This document shows, piece after piece, positions 1-7,971 of a stretch of 64,000 bases of DNA; position 1 is the stretch's first letter; the number at the start of each line of letters is the position of its first letter. Source of the stretch: Buttiauxella gaviniae ATCC 51604 (GTDB taxonomy: Bacteria > Pseudomonadota > Gammaproteobacteria > Enterobacterales > Enterobacteriaceae); NCBI RefSeq assembly GCF_001654835.1, contig NZ_LXEP01000028.1, positions 62,001-126,000 of the forward strand, in the 5' to 3' direction. The translations under genes were made by a program, and so were the position numbers. The notes under the pieces are model-generated. The model saw only the letters and a program-made list of their open reading frames with translations, made no database searches and was not told where the DNA came from.

Positions 1-456
1 AAATACGACTTTAGTATTGGGTTGCACAAGCTCTGCGATGCCTGCGCCAATCATTGGGTCAAACCAGGTGGTGCTCACGCCGAGTTTTGCGAGAATTTTG
101 GTGCAGAAGTCCTGGCTTGGCTCATAGGCGGAGCCGGTCATTAGTACATTGTCGCCCTGCTCGACGAACGCCAGAATCGCATTGGCAACGGCTGCGGCGC
201 CACAAGGGTAAAGCGCACAACCCGCGCCGCCTTCGAGTTCGCACATCGCTTCTTGTAAAGAGAAGTGGGTCAGGGTGCCACGGCGACCATAAAAAAGTTC
301 GCCTTTCGCGCGGTTAGCCGTCGCCTGTTTTTTAGCTTCAACAGTTTCAAAAACCAACGAGGAAGCGCGTTGAATGACGCTGTTAACCGAACCCTGGGTG
401 AATTTTTTATCGCGCCCGGCATTAACCAGCGCCGTTTCAATGTGCTTTTTACTCAT
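1..456 (-). CDS. metC: Cystathionine beta-lyase (partial, C-terminus beyond window)
   Basis: PLP enzyme of methionine synthesis that cleaves cystathionine to homocysteine, pyruvate and ammonia in the cytosol. The reverse-strand translation begins [15 protein letters not shown] and continues through [12 protein letters not shown], a tyrosine-ligand region ([16 protein letters not shown]) and a phosphate-binding region ([14 protein letters not shown]), matching the first ~150 residues of MetC. The catalytic lysine lies outside the window. I chose the ATG at 456 because it aligns with the E. coli start; an in-frame ATG at 480 would add eight residues. It is divergent from exbB, as in E. coli. 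Only the N-terminal third is visible. Confidence 0.93.
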   Translation of the reverse strand, partial: MSKKHIETALVNAGRDKKFTQGSVNSVIQRASSLVFETVEAKKQATANRAKGELFYGRRGTLTHFSLQEAMCELEGGAGCALYPCGAAAVANAILAFVEQGDNVLMTGSAYEPSQDFCTKILAKLGVSTTWFDPMIGAGIAELVQPNTKVVF

Positions 457-561
457 CTTCACTTTACCCTGTTTAACCATCTGGATGTCTAAATCTAACT
501 TATCATGCTTTTGCTGCGTAAGCGCAAGGAATGCATAGACAATTTAAGGCACTCTTTAAAT

Positions 562-580
562 ACTAATGAGAACTACTATC
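562..580 (+). promoter_or_regulatory. Fur box upstream of exbB
   Basis: The 19-mer at 562-580 matches the classical Fur consensus (GATAATGATAATCATTATC) at 13 of 19 positions by my alignment. It lies about 65 bases before the exbB start, in the metC-exbB divergent region. Fur control of exbBD is established in E. coli, so repression under iron sufficiency is the expected behaviour. The site is seen; the function is inferred. Confidence 0.72.
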
Positions 581-644
581 AATTCGATGTCGTTTTGATA
601 TTATTGCGCACAGTTTTTGTATCATTTCGTGGTGGAGAGTAAGA

Positions 645-1379
645 GTGACGAATAATTTGATGCAGACAGACCTCTCTGTCTGGGGCATGTATCAACATGC
701 CGACATCGTGGTAAAGATTGTGATGATCGGCCTGATTATGGCCTCTGTCGTCACATGGGCAATCTTCTTTAGCAAAAGTGTTGAGCTATCCTCGCAAAAG
801 CGTCGTTTGAAGCGTGAACAGCAACAACTGGCTAATGCCCGCTCTCTGAACGAAGCCAGTGAAATGGCTGAAGCATTTGATGCGAAGAGCCTGAGCACAA
901 TGCTTATCAATGAAGCGCAAAATGAGCTTGAGCTTTCCGCAGGCAGCGAAGATAACGAAGGCATTAAAGAGCGTACCGGTTTCCGCCTTGAGCGTCGTGT
1001 TGCGGCAGCGGGTCGCCACATGGGGCGTGGTAATGGATTCCTTGCGACCATCGGTGCGATCTCTCCGTTCGTCGGCCTGTTTGGTACGGTCTGGGGCATC
1101 ATGAACAGCTTTATTGGTATTGCGCAGTCGCAAACCACTAACCTTGCTGTAGTGGCACCTGGTATTGCAGAAGCATTGTTAGCAACGGCTATCGGCCTGA
1201 TTGCAGCAATTCCTGCGGTGGTTATCTACAACGTATTTGCCCGTGTTATTGGTGGCTATAAAGCTTCTTTGGGTGACGTTGCGGCTCAGGTTCTGTTGTT
1301 GCAAAGCCGTGACCTGGATTTAGACGCTAGCTCTCAGGCTCGCCCGGTACGTACGGCTCAGAAACTGCGTGTAGGTTGA
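645..1379 (+). CDS. exbB: TonB-system proton channel subunit ExbB
   Basis: Inner-membrane subunit of the ExbB-ExbD-TonB complex, which uses the proton motive force to energise outer-membrane receptors for siderophores and vitamin B12. The 244-residue protein has the family length and is nearly identical to E. coli ExbB. It has one N-terminal membrane helix (about residues 16-39), a charged cytoplasmic stretch (KRRLKREQQQ), and two further helices around GAISPFVGLFGTVWGIM and EALLATAIGLIAAIPAVV. The start is GTG, as in E. coli. exbD follows after 4 bases, so the two form one operon. A Fur box precedes it. Confidence 0.97.
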   Translation: MTNNLMQTDLSVWGMYQHADIVVKIVMIGLIMASVVTWAIFFSKSVELSSQKRRLKREQQQLANARSLNEASEMAEAFDAKSLSTMLINEAQNELELSAGSEDNEGIKERTGFRLERRVAAAGRHMGRGNGFLATIGAISPFVGLFGTVWGIMNSFIGIAQSQTTNLAVVAPGIAEALLATAIGLIAAIPAVVIYNVFARVIGGYKASLGDVAAQVLLLQSRDLDLDASSQARPVRTAQKLRVG

Positions 1380-1383
1380 TCCC

Positions 1384-1809
1384 ATGGCAATGAGTTTTAA
1401 CGAAAACCACGACGATAACGGCGAAATGCATGAAATCAACGTGACACCGTTCATCGATGTCATGTTGGTATTGCTGATTATTTTCATGGTGGCCGCACCG
1501 CTTGCGACAGTGGATGTGAAGGTTAACCTTCCTGCATCTTCAAGCCAGCCGCAACCGCGCCCGGAAAAGCCGGTCTACCTGTCTGTCAAAGCCGATCGCA
1601 CGATGTTTATTGGCAATGATGAAGTGACCAAAGAGAACATGATCAATGCTCTGATGGCTGCGACTGAAGGCAAGAAAGACACCACGATTTTCTTCCGCGC
1701 AGACAAAACGGTTGATTATGAAACCATGATGAACGTGATGGATACGCTGCATCAGGCAGGGTATTTGAAGATTGGGTTGGTGGGACAAGAAGTCACTGCC
1801 GCCAAATAA
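1384..1809 (+). CDS. exbD: TonB-system subunit ExbD
   Basis: Partner of ExbB in the TonB energy-transducing complex. It has one N-terminal transmembrane helix and a periplasmic domain. The 141 residues equal the E. coli length. The membrane segment (VMLVLLIIFMVAAPLA) carries the conserved essential aspartate in NVTPFIDVML (Asp25), the proposed proton-path residue. The C-terminal domain ends LHQAGYLKIGLVGQE as in the family. The gene starts 4 bases after exbB and is followed by a strong terminator, so exbBD is a closed two-gene unit. Confidence 0.97.
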   Translation: MAMSFNENHDDNGEMHEINVTPFIDVMLVLLIIFMVAAPLATVDVKVNLPASSSQPQPRPEKPVYLSVKADRTMFIGNDEVTKENMINALMAATEGKKDTTIFFRADKTVDYETMMNVMDTLHQAGYLKIGLVGQEVTAAK

Positions 1810-1826
1810 TTTTTGCATGATCTTAC

Positions 1827-1864
1827 AACGGCCCGTTAGCTCAACTAACGGGCCGTTTTTCTTT
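1827..1864 (+). terminator. Rho-independent terminator of exbBD
   Basis: A perfect 13-base inverted repeat (arms 1827-1839 and 1845-1857) with a 5-base loop is followed by a T-rich run. It lies 18 bases after the exbD stop. Confidence 0.92.
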
Positions 1865-2027
1865 TGTCCGCATTCCCGTCTGACTTAATTCAAATTTTAA
1901 AATCACACGAACGTATTATTGATAACGTGTGAAACTTATTCGCGATAAATCAATGTTTATCTATGCTATTTCTATGCGGGATTATTCCGTCATGAAAATA
2001 CATAATGACAAATGCGTGGATAACAAT

Positions 2028-3479
2028 ATGGCAACGATGACTGTTTTGCATACTGGCAATAAACAGCCCGACGTGGTGTCTCTGAGAAGCATTTATCTGC
2101 ATGCTGATGTTTTAATGTTTTGGGTCGTGTGGGGAATGTTTGTTATTTCCCTAGCGGTGGGGTGGGCTTATGATGCGATCCCGGTGGCGCTGGTAGCGGG
2201 CAGTTTACTTGCGTTGAGTTCCAGTGTTATCAAAGTATTACTACCCGGTACGCTATTTACCCGCTTGTATTATGCGTTCACATTAATCGGTTTTGCCGCA
2301 TTGCTCATTCAATTAGGTGACGGTGAAACTGAATATCACTTTTCGGTTTTTGTATTACTATCAGCATTATTAGCTTATCGCGATTATAGACCATTATTAA
2401 TGGGGGCCGTAGTTGCAGCACTTCACCATGTTTTATTTGCCTGGCTGCAAGCTAATGACTTATTCGGTATCACCTGCTTTATGCATCCCGGCATTCATAT
2501 GGTGGTATTCCATGCCATTTTTGTGGTGGCGCAAACGGCGATACTCATTTACATGGCATTGCGCATGGCCGATGACGCACGTTCAGCCAGCGAAGTGGCA
2601 CAGTTAGCAGCACAGATAAATCGCCAGCCGGGTTGCCTGACCCTTACAAGTAGTGAAAGAGAAAGCCGCACGCCGTTTGCTCAAACCTTTAATACTACGC
2701 TTACCACGATGAGGAACACGCTAAGCCAGGTGAGCGCTGGTGTGGCATCAGTACTCACAGCTTCGGAAAGTATCATCCAGCGTAATACCGCACTGTCTAA
2801 ACGCACTGACGAGCAGGCAGCCGCACTTGCCATTGCTGCCAGTGCCATGGAACAGCTCAGCTCCTCCGCAGTCTCGACTAGTGACAAAGCGCAAAGTGCC
2901 AGGATGCTTGCCACTCAGGCAAGTAATCTCGCCAGCAAAGGTGGAGTCAGTATTGATGCTGCCACACACACTATGGAACAAATCCGCGAAGAGTCTGACC
3001 ACATCAGCAACATTCTTGAACTGATCGATGGCATTGCCTTCCAGACTAATATTTTGTCGCTAAATGCCTCCGTTGAAGCAGCCCGGGCAGGCGCTCATGG
3101 TCGAGGATTCGCGGTGGTAGCTTCTGAAGTACGCACGTTGGCGTTACGTTGCGAAAACGCGGCCAAAGACATTCGCCAGTTGATAAGCGTATCGGTAGAG
3201 TGTACTCGGACAGGCTCGGTACAAGTGGAGAACGCGGGGCAAACCATGCGTGAAGTAATTGGTTCCATCAATGCGTTGGCAGAGTTGGTGGAAGAGCTTT
3301 CCGAGATGAGTGGCCAGCAAAGCATCAGCATCACGCAAATGAATGAGAGCATCGCCAGTATCGATGAAAGCGTGAGGTATAACGTGGAACATACTGCGCA
3401 AACCGTACAGGCCGCGCGCCAACAACAGCAACAGGCTGATGATTTACAGCAGGCAATCTCTGTATTTCGTCTGGCCTGA
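2028..3479 (+). CDS. Methyl-accepting chemotaxis protein with membrane-embedded sensor
   Basis: Chemoreceptor signalling to CheA/CheW. The C-terminal half is a classical MCP domain whose hairpin tip reads DGIAFQTNILSLNASVEAAR, followed by GRGFAVVASEVRTLA. Instead of a periplasmic ligand domain, the N-terminal half has about six hydrophobic segments with short loops. It contains histidine-bearing motifs: EYHFSVFV, YRDYRP and ALHHVLF, then further histidines in HPGIHMVVFH. No HAMP domain or C-terminal CheR-tethering pentapeptide is obvious. The open frame extends upstream to a GTG at 1929, but those 33 residues look non-coding. I chose the ATG at 2028, with one at 2037 equally possible. A weak sigma-28-like -10 (CGCGATAA, 1941-1948) precedes it, but its -35 is poor. 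Confidence 0.85.
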   Translation: MATMTVLHTGNKQPDVVSLRSIYLHADVLMFWVVWGMFVISLAVGWAYDAIPVALVAGSLLALSSSVIKVLLPGTLFTRLYYAFTLIGFAALLIQLGDGETEYHFSVFVLLSALLAYRDYRPLLMGAVVAALHHVLFAWLQANDLFGITCFMHPGIHMVVFHAIFVVAQTAILIYMALRMADDARSASEVAQLAAQINRQPGCLTLTSSERESRTPFAQTFNTTLTTMRNTLSQVSAGVASVLTASESIIQRNTALSKRTDEQAAALAIAASAMEQLSSSAVSTSDKAQSARMLATQASNLASKGGVSIDAATHTMEQIREESDHISNILELIDGIAFQTNILSLNASVEAARAGAHGRGFAVVASEVRTLALRCENAAKDIRQLISVSVECTRTGSVQVENAGQTMREVIGSINALAELVEELSEMSGQQSISITQMNESIASIDESVRYNVEHTAQTVQAARQQQQQADDLQQAISVFRLA

Positions 3480-3549
3480 TAACAGGTTTTTCGAGCGTAT
3501 TTATGTCGCAAAAAAAGAGTGCCTGCTTGCCGCAGGCGCTCCAGAAATC

Positions 3550-3942
3550 TTATAAATGCGGAGTTTTGTAACTGTTTTCCAGCAATGCACGCGTACGTGA
3601 GAGCGTTTGTGCTTCTTCATCTCTCAACTTCTGATACACCGCCTCCAGTCGAGCCAGAACTTCGGTTTTAAGCCTGGGCTGGTGGCTGATGATCTCGCTG
3701 AGAACTGCGCCGTAAATCTCATCTTTCACACGATATGGGTAAATTTGATGGCGGTTATGCCATTTTTGTTCAACCAATGCCGCAGTGATATTGACCTGAC
3801 CTTGCGCGATGCGAGCAATATTTTCATTTTTAATTTGTACCAGCGCGGCAATATTTTCACGTAATAACGTATTGTCAGACGCAGTATCGTCAGATGGTGC
3901 AGCCGTTTGAAGAGGGGGGAATTGCAATTCTGACATTGGCAT
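3550..3942 (-). CDS. Hypothetical protein, 130 aa, second gene of a coupled pair
   Basis: I do not recognise this protein. It is soluble, with no signal peptide or membrane segment. After a Ser/Asp-rich N-terminus (residues 1-25) it is mostly charged and likely helical. Regions such as ALVQIKNENIARIAQGQV and a C-terminal helix rich in Glu, Arg and Leu could form a coiled coil. Its ATG overlaps the stop of the upstream gene in a TAATG junction, so the two are probably translationally coupled; an ATG two codons later is also possible. It converges with the chemoreceptor gene. Composition is AT-leaning compared with exbBD. Confidence 0.72.
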   Translation of the reverse strand: MPMSELQFPPLQTAAPSDDTASDNTLLRENIAALVQIKNENIARIAQGQVNITAALVEQKWHNRHQIYPYRVKDEIYGAVLSEIISHQPRLKTEVLARLEAVYQKLRDEEAQTLSRTRALLENSYKTPHL

Positions 3943-4340
3943 TACTCATCCAGCGAATAAAATAGAGGCCAGCTTTTTTCCTGAGTTAACTGATTGACCC
4001 AGATTTGCTGTGAATGATGACTTATCTGCAATTTTTTATCTTCTATTAGCATTTGCAGATCGGCAGAGTTGATTTTTTCTTGTTCTATGAGTTCATTTAA
4101 TACTTTCACTATGGCTTCAATTTTCACTGCATAAAACAAACGATCTTTTAAATGCCGGTCGTTCTCTTCAAACAATGTATTTTTCGCTTGTCCAGCATAA
4201 TGAGGGGCGCTCAGAATCATTTTCTCCAGAACTAAAATATTATCCTGAGGATTTAGTGTTAGAGCGCTATGTTCTTCTGAACCGGCAATATCAGCCTGCG
4301 AGACAGGAAAGGTCACTGGCACCAGGGTGTTGGGCAGCAT
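3942..4340 (-). CDS. Hypothetical protein, 132 aa, first gene of a coupled pair
   Basis: Unrecognised. It is soluble, with no signal peptide, and has an N-terminal proline-containing segment followed by charged helical sequence (LFEENDRHLKDRLFYAVKIEA, KVLNELIEQEKINSADLQML). The pattern of small, acidic, helical proteins encoded in tandem resembles partner or chaperone pairs, but no family motif is visible and I assign no function. It is transcribed leftward from a 103-base divergent spacer shared with the membrane-anchored gene at 4444. The downstream partner starts inside its stop codon. Confidence 0.72.
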   Translation of the reverse strand: MLPNTLVPVTFPVSQADIAGSEEHSALTLNPQDNILVLEKMILSAPHYAGQAKNTLFEENDRHLKDRLFYAVKIEAIVKVLNELIEQEKINSADLQMLIEDKKLQISHHSQQIWVNQLTQEKSWPLFYSLDE

Positions 4341-4443
4341 TAAGGATGTCCTTTTATATCAATAGAATAAATTTTTATGTTTAACAGACGCCAGGTTGAC
4401 TATATGTTGCCTCAAAATTACTATAAAAAAAACAGGAGTTCCC

Positions 4444-4947
4444 ATGCAAAGCGTCTTTTATTCAATTGTATTAATATTGTTATTGCTGTGCATAGTACTG
4501 GTGCTGATGCGCGAGATTTCGCGTCCCAAAGTTAAATTAACTCCCGGTAGCGTCCCTAAATTAAATTTATCTGAAATTGACGAGCGTGAAGATTATTTTG
4601 CTAAGTTAATGTCAAAAATAACGCCTGATTATTACTGGCGAGTGAGCCATGAATATGTGGATTTCAATCATGCCACTATCAAAAGGATGCATATCGACGA
4701 ACTTAGCGCTGACCTTACACTCTTTAACGCTCAGCGACGTTGTAGTGATTTACACTCTGCCATCTACCGCTATTACGATAACCTCAGAAAACGCTGTTCC
4801 GAGGGGGAGAAGGTACCTTTTGCTGATATCGAGCTGCTGAATTTACGCCAGTGCTTTGATGAGTTCAGTCATGATGCTTATCCCGCGTTGGTTGCTTTAG
4901 TATGGCCGCATCTTCAGCGACCGGAAGTCTGCCTTGAGAATGTATAG
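4444..4947 (+). CDS. Hypothetical membrane-anchored protein, 167 aa
   Basis: Unrecognised. Residues 4-22 form a single hydrophobic helix (VFYSIVLILLLLCIVLVLM), followed by basic residues (REISRPKVK). This suggests an N-out/C-in signal anchor with a cytoplasmic domain of about 140 residues. That domain has many aromatic and charged residues (DYYWRVSHEYVDF, YRYYDNLRKRC) and no family signature I know. The start at 4444 is supported by a good ribosome site (CAGGAG, 4433-4438); the longer frame from 4396 lacks one. It is divergent from the pair at 3550-4340, with which it may function. The GC content is visibly low. Confidence 0.75.
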   Translation: MQSVFYSIVLILLLLCIVLVLMREISRPKVKLTPGSVPKLNLSEIDEREDYFAKLMSKITPDYYWRVSHEYVDFNHATIKRMHIDELSADLTLFNAQRRCSDLHSAIYRYYDNLRKRCSEGEKVPFADIELLNLRQCFDEFSHDAYPALVALVWPHLQRPEVCLENV

Positions 4948-5140
4948 CGCCTTTTGCCAATTAGGCTGATTTTATATCAGGCTGTTTTTTAAACTAAAAA
5001 AAGCCAAATCTTAAAATGGACTGATTATCTGCTGGATTAACGTTCAGTACTGTTTATTATTTGCTCACCCAAAAGGAGTTGTTCGCCACGTTGCTGAAGA
5101 TTCAGTAATACAGTATTTGCCATCAAAAAAGATATGACTC

Positions 5141-5701
5141 ATGTATTTGTTTAAAAAAATGATTACCGCTTCACTTTTAATTATCCCTTTAGTTATTAGT
5201 GCAAATTCCTTTGCTTTTAATATGCCAAAGGAATTTGCATCATTAGGGGTTAAAACTCTTTCTAATAAAGATGTGTTTTCTAAGCAAGCTTCTTTTATAA
5301 AATCTGAAAGAAAAGCAACTTCTAATAATATCAGGTCATCCATATTGGCTGAATTTTCCAATTGGAAAGGAACACACTATCGATTTGGTGGTACTACACA
5401 TAAAGGTGTGGATTGCTCTGCCCTCATGCAGCATATTTTTAGTGATTCTTTCCACAAGTCTTTGCCAAGAACAACAACTCAGCAAATTCAAAATGGTGAG
5501 CACGTCAATAAAGAAATGCTCAAGCCTGGCGATTTAGTCTTTTTTCAAACTTCACTTGGCACCCGTCATGTTGGCGTGTATGTCGGTAATAACGAGTTTA
5601 TCCATGCCTCAAGCAGCGTGGGAGTAACCATTTCCTCACTGGCTAACCGTTACTGGATGGATCATTATGAAACGGCTCGGCGTTTAAAAATGATTGGCTG
5701 A
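5141..5701 (+). CDS. Exported NlpC/P60 family peptidoglycan endopeptidase
   Basis: Predicted murein DD- or LD-endopeptidase acting in the periplasm. Residues 1-25 form a signal peptide (hydrophobic core ITASLLIIPLVISANSFA) without a lipobox cysteine, unlike E. coli NlpC and MepS. The catalytic domain (about 65-186) carries the NlpC/P60 triad: Cys92 in GVDCSALMQ, His143 in TRHVGVYVG and His155 in EFIHASSSVGV. It also has the WKGTHYRFGG entry motif of MepS/NlpC. The protein resembles MepS through the C-terminus (RYWMDHYETARRLK). It is AT-rich compared with the core genes. No clear ribosome site precedes the ATG; Met7 is an alternative. Confidence 0.88.
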   Translation: MYLFKKMITASLLIIPLVISANSFAFNMPKEFASLGVKTLSNKDVFSKQASFIKSERKATSNNIRSSILAEFSNWKGTHYRFGGTTHKGVDCSALMQHIFSDSFHKSLPRTTTQQIQNGEHVNKEMLKPGDLVFFQTSLGTRHVGVYVGNNEFIHASSSVGVTISSLANRYWMDHYETARRLKMIG

Positions 5702-5875
5702 ATATAAATAATATTTCTGAGGTTTTATTTTGCTGTCACTACCATTATTATGGCCATTCATTTTGAAATGTTCATTCTAACTCATGTATTTAATGAATGA
5801 GATCGTATTAATGTATTTGGTTCGAATATAAGTTCATGGGGTTTATATTATTATTTTCAACGAGATTGTTATTAA

Positions 5876-6406
5876 ATGAAAAGTAATTTAATTCACCATA
5901 TGGCTAGTGCAGTAATGGTGGTCCTTGTTGCGGGTACGATGCTCATAGGTTGTGATGCAAAACAAGCAGGAGAAGCGTCAATGAAATTTGTAAATGTAGA
6001 AATGGTCTTAGTGGATTCTGGTTTGCTGAAGCAAGAGCAGGATCACCTCAAAGCCGTGAATGAAAGTTTGCATAAAGGCCAACAATTGGCTGAAAAGAAT
6101 TACACCAGTCTGCCTGCGAATAAAGTTGATGCCGCGCGAAAAGCGGATAGAAATGTTCTTACGCAACAATGGAAAGGGCAGCAACAAGCTGCGCGTAATG
6201 TGGTGATGGCTGCATTGAAGAGTGCGACCGATGCTTACCGTAACGACAACAAAATTGGCATGATTTTGCCGACACAAGTAGCGATGTCAGTTTCGCCGGA
6301 ACTGGATATCAGTGCCGATCTGACCCAGAAGCTTAAAACCACAAAACTAGAATTCCCAAAACTGCCAGATTTCGCCGTTAAAGCGAGTGGACCTGCTGCA
6401 AAATAG
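5876..6406 (+). CDS. Skp/OmpH-like lipoprotein
   Basis: Predicted lipoprotein. The signal peptide ends in a lipobox LIGC with acylated Cys26. The next residue is Asp27, which in enterobacteria usually retains lipoproteins in the inner membrane. The mature part starts FVNVEMVLVDSGLLKQEQ, which resembles the beginning of Skp/OmpH-type periplasmic chaperones. A charged helical region rich in Gln, Lys and Ala (about 45-110) and a short beta-like tail (MILPTQVAMSVSPELDIS) follow. I infer a periplasm-facing helical protein; the chaperone role is not shown. It is 174 bases after the NlpC/P60 gene on the same strand. Confidence 0.72.
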   Translation: MKSNLIHHMASAVMVVLVAGTMLIGCDAKQAGEASMKFVNVEMVLVDSGLLKQEQDHLKAVNESLHKGQQLAEKNYTSLPANKVDAARKADRNVLTQQWKGQQQAARNVVMAALKSATDAYRNDNKIGMILPTQVAMSVSPELDISADLTQKLKTTKLEFPKLPDFAVKASGPAAK

Positions 6407-6417
6407 TCCAGTAAGCA

Positions 6418-6450
6418 AAAAGCTTCGTTGAAACACTCAGCGAAGCTTCA
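6418..6450. terminator. Hairpin after the lipoprotein gene
   Basis: An 11-base inverted repeat (6421-6431 with 6437-6447, one G-U pair) lies just after the stop at 6406. The rightward tail is only weakly T-rich, so it may be an inefficient terminator. Confidence 0.5.
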
Positions 6451-6610
6451 ATTCATCCGAGAGCTCCTGTCAAAACCCCCATAAGTAAATGCGATAATAC
6501 CGCTCAAAATTCCTGGGTAGAATGGCGACTATTGCCCAAGCAATGCCTGGATCAGCAGACAGGCCATAACTGAGCTGGCTTCCCTTTATCTTCATTTTCA
6601 GGAGCCAGTT

Positions 6611-7969
6611 ATGTCTGCACAACGTTTGTGGATCAAAAATCCCCGCGCAGTTTTTACCGCTAATTCACAAGATGCCTCCGGTGGCGTGGTGATAGAAGGC
6701 GCGGTTATCCGTGAATTAATGCCTGCTGGTGGTGAGCCTTCCATGCCTTGCGATGCGGTGTTCGACGCCCGCGATCTCGTGCTACTGCCCGGCCTTATCA
6801 ATACACATCATCATTTCTACCAAACTCTGACGCGCGCCTGGGCTCCAGTGGTTAACGTGCCACTATTCCCGTGGTTAAAGCAGCTTTACCCCATTTGGGC
6901 TCGTCTCGATGCTGAAGCCTTGGCTCTTGCCAGCAAAGTCGCAATGGCAGAGCTGCTGCTTTCTGGTTGCACCACAACCACGGATCATCACTATCTTTTC
7001 CCGCAGGGAATGGAAGAGGCGATTGATGTGCAGGTTGATGTGGTTAATGAGCTCGGAATGAGGGCGGTATTGACGCGCGGCTCAATGAGCCTTGGTGAAG
7101 ACGACGGCGGTTTGCCTCCACGGCACACCGTACAGCAGGCGGAGACAATATTACGCGACAGCGAACGGTTGATTAAACGCTACCATCAGCGAGGGGAAGG
7201 GGCGTGGTTACAAATAGCCCTCGCGCCATGCTCGCCGTTTTCTGTGACTACCGAAATCATGCGTGACAGCGCCCAACTTGCTCAGCAAGAAGATGTGCGT
7301 TTGCATACTCATCTGGCTGAAACACTGGATGAAGAGAACTTCTGCCTGCAACGTTTCGGCCTACGAACTGTGGATTATCTGGAAAGCGTGGGTTGGCTTA
7401 ATGACAGAACATGGCTTGCACATGGTATTCACTTTGATGAGCGCGAAATTCTACGGCTTGGGCGCGCGGGAGTTGGCGTTTGCCATTGTCCTGTTTCCAA
7501 TATGCGCCTGGCATCAGGCATGTGTCCGACAGTGGATTTAGAAAATGCAGGTGCCGCGGTGGGGCTTGGCGTGGATGGTTCTGCATCTAACGATGCTTCA
7601 AACATAATGTATGAAGCGCGGCAGGCACTCTATCTGCAACGCCTGCGCTATGGCGCCGAAGCGATTACGCCGCAACGTGTGCTGGGTTGGGCGACTCAAG
7701 GTTCTGCGAAATTGATTGGCCGCAGTGACATCGGTGAAATTGCCGTCGGGAAACAGGCGGATCTGGCGTTGTTTGCACAAGATGAGCTGCGTTTTAGCGG
7801 CAGCCATGATGCCATCGCAGCCCTGTTGCTATGCGGTGCTGAAAAGGCAGAGCATGTGATGGTTGGAGGTAAGTGGCGGGTGACGCAGGGCAATATCATT
7901 GGTCTGGATGTACCGGATCTTATCTCCCGCCATCGAAAGGCTGCGAAGAAATTAGTCGCTGATATTTAA
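6611..7969 (+). CDS. 8-oxoguanine deaminase (amidohydrolase)
   Basis: Cytosolic metal-dependent deaminase of the amidohydrolase superfamily. The 452 residues match the 8-oxoguanine deaminase / hydroxydechloroatrazine-hydrolase-like group, which deaminates 8-oxoguanine to urate. Metal and catalytic motifs are all present in order: INTHHHFYQTLTR (HxH pair), LHTHLAET (third histidine and catalytic Glu), WLAHGIHFDE (fourth histidine) and GVDGSASNDASN (catalytic aspartate). The C-terminal IGEIAVGKQADLALF is the usual return to the small beta domain. A ribosome site (CAGGAG, 6599-6604) precedes the ATG. It stands alone; the next gene converges 2 bases away. Substrate assignment rests on similarity. 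Confidence 0.88.
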   Translation: MSAQRLWIKNPRAVFTANSQDASGGVVIEGAVIRELMPAGGEPSMPCDAVFDARDLVLLPGLINTHHHFYQTLTRAWAPVVNVPLFPWLKQLYPIWARLDAEALALASKVAMAELLLSGCTTTTDHHYLFPQGMEEAIDVQVDVVNELGMRAVLTRGSMSLGEDDGGLPPRHTVQQAETILRDSERLIKRYHQRGEGAWLQIALAPCSPFSVTTEIMRDSAQLAQQEDVRLHTHLAETLDEENFCLQRFGLRTVDYLESVGWLNDRTWLAHGIHFDEREILRLGRAGVGVCHCPVSNMRLASGMCPTVDLENAGAAVGLGVDGSASNDASNIMYEARQALYLQRLRYGAEAITPQRVLGWATQGSAKLIGRSDIGEIAVGKQADLALFAQDELRFSGSHDAIAALLLCGAEKAEHVMVGGKWRVTQGNIIGLDVPDLISRHRKAAKKLVADI

Positions 7970-7971
7970 TA

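Noticed and set aside
1929-2027. N-terminal extension of the chemoreceptor from a GTG at 1929
   Set aside because: No ribosome site and no protein-like character; it overlaps a possible promoter element.
5065-5361. Minus-strand 98-codon frame opposite the NlpC/P60 gene
   Set aside because: It overlaps the signal peptide and start of a well-supported gene, with no motif or ribosome site.
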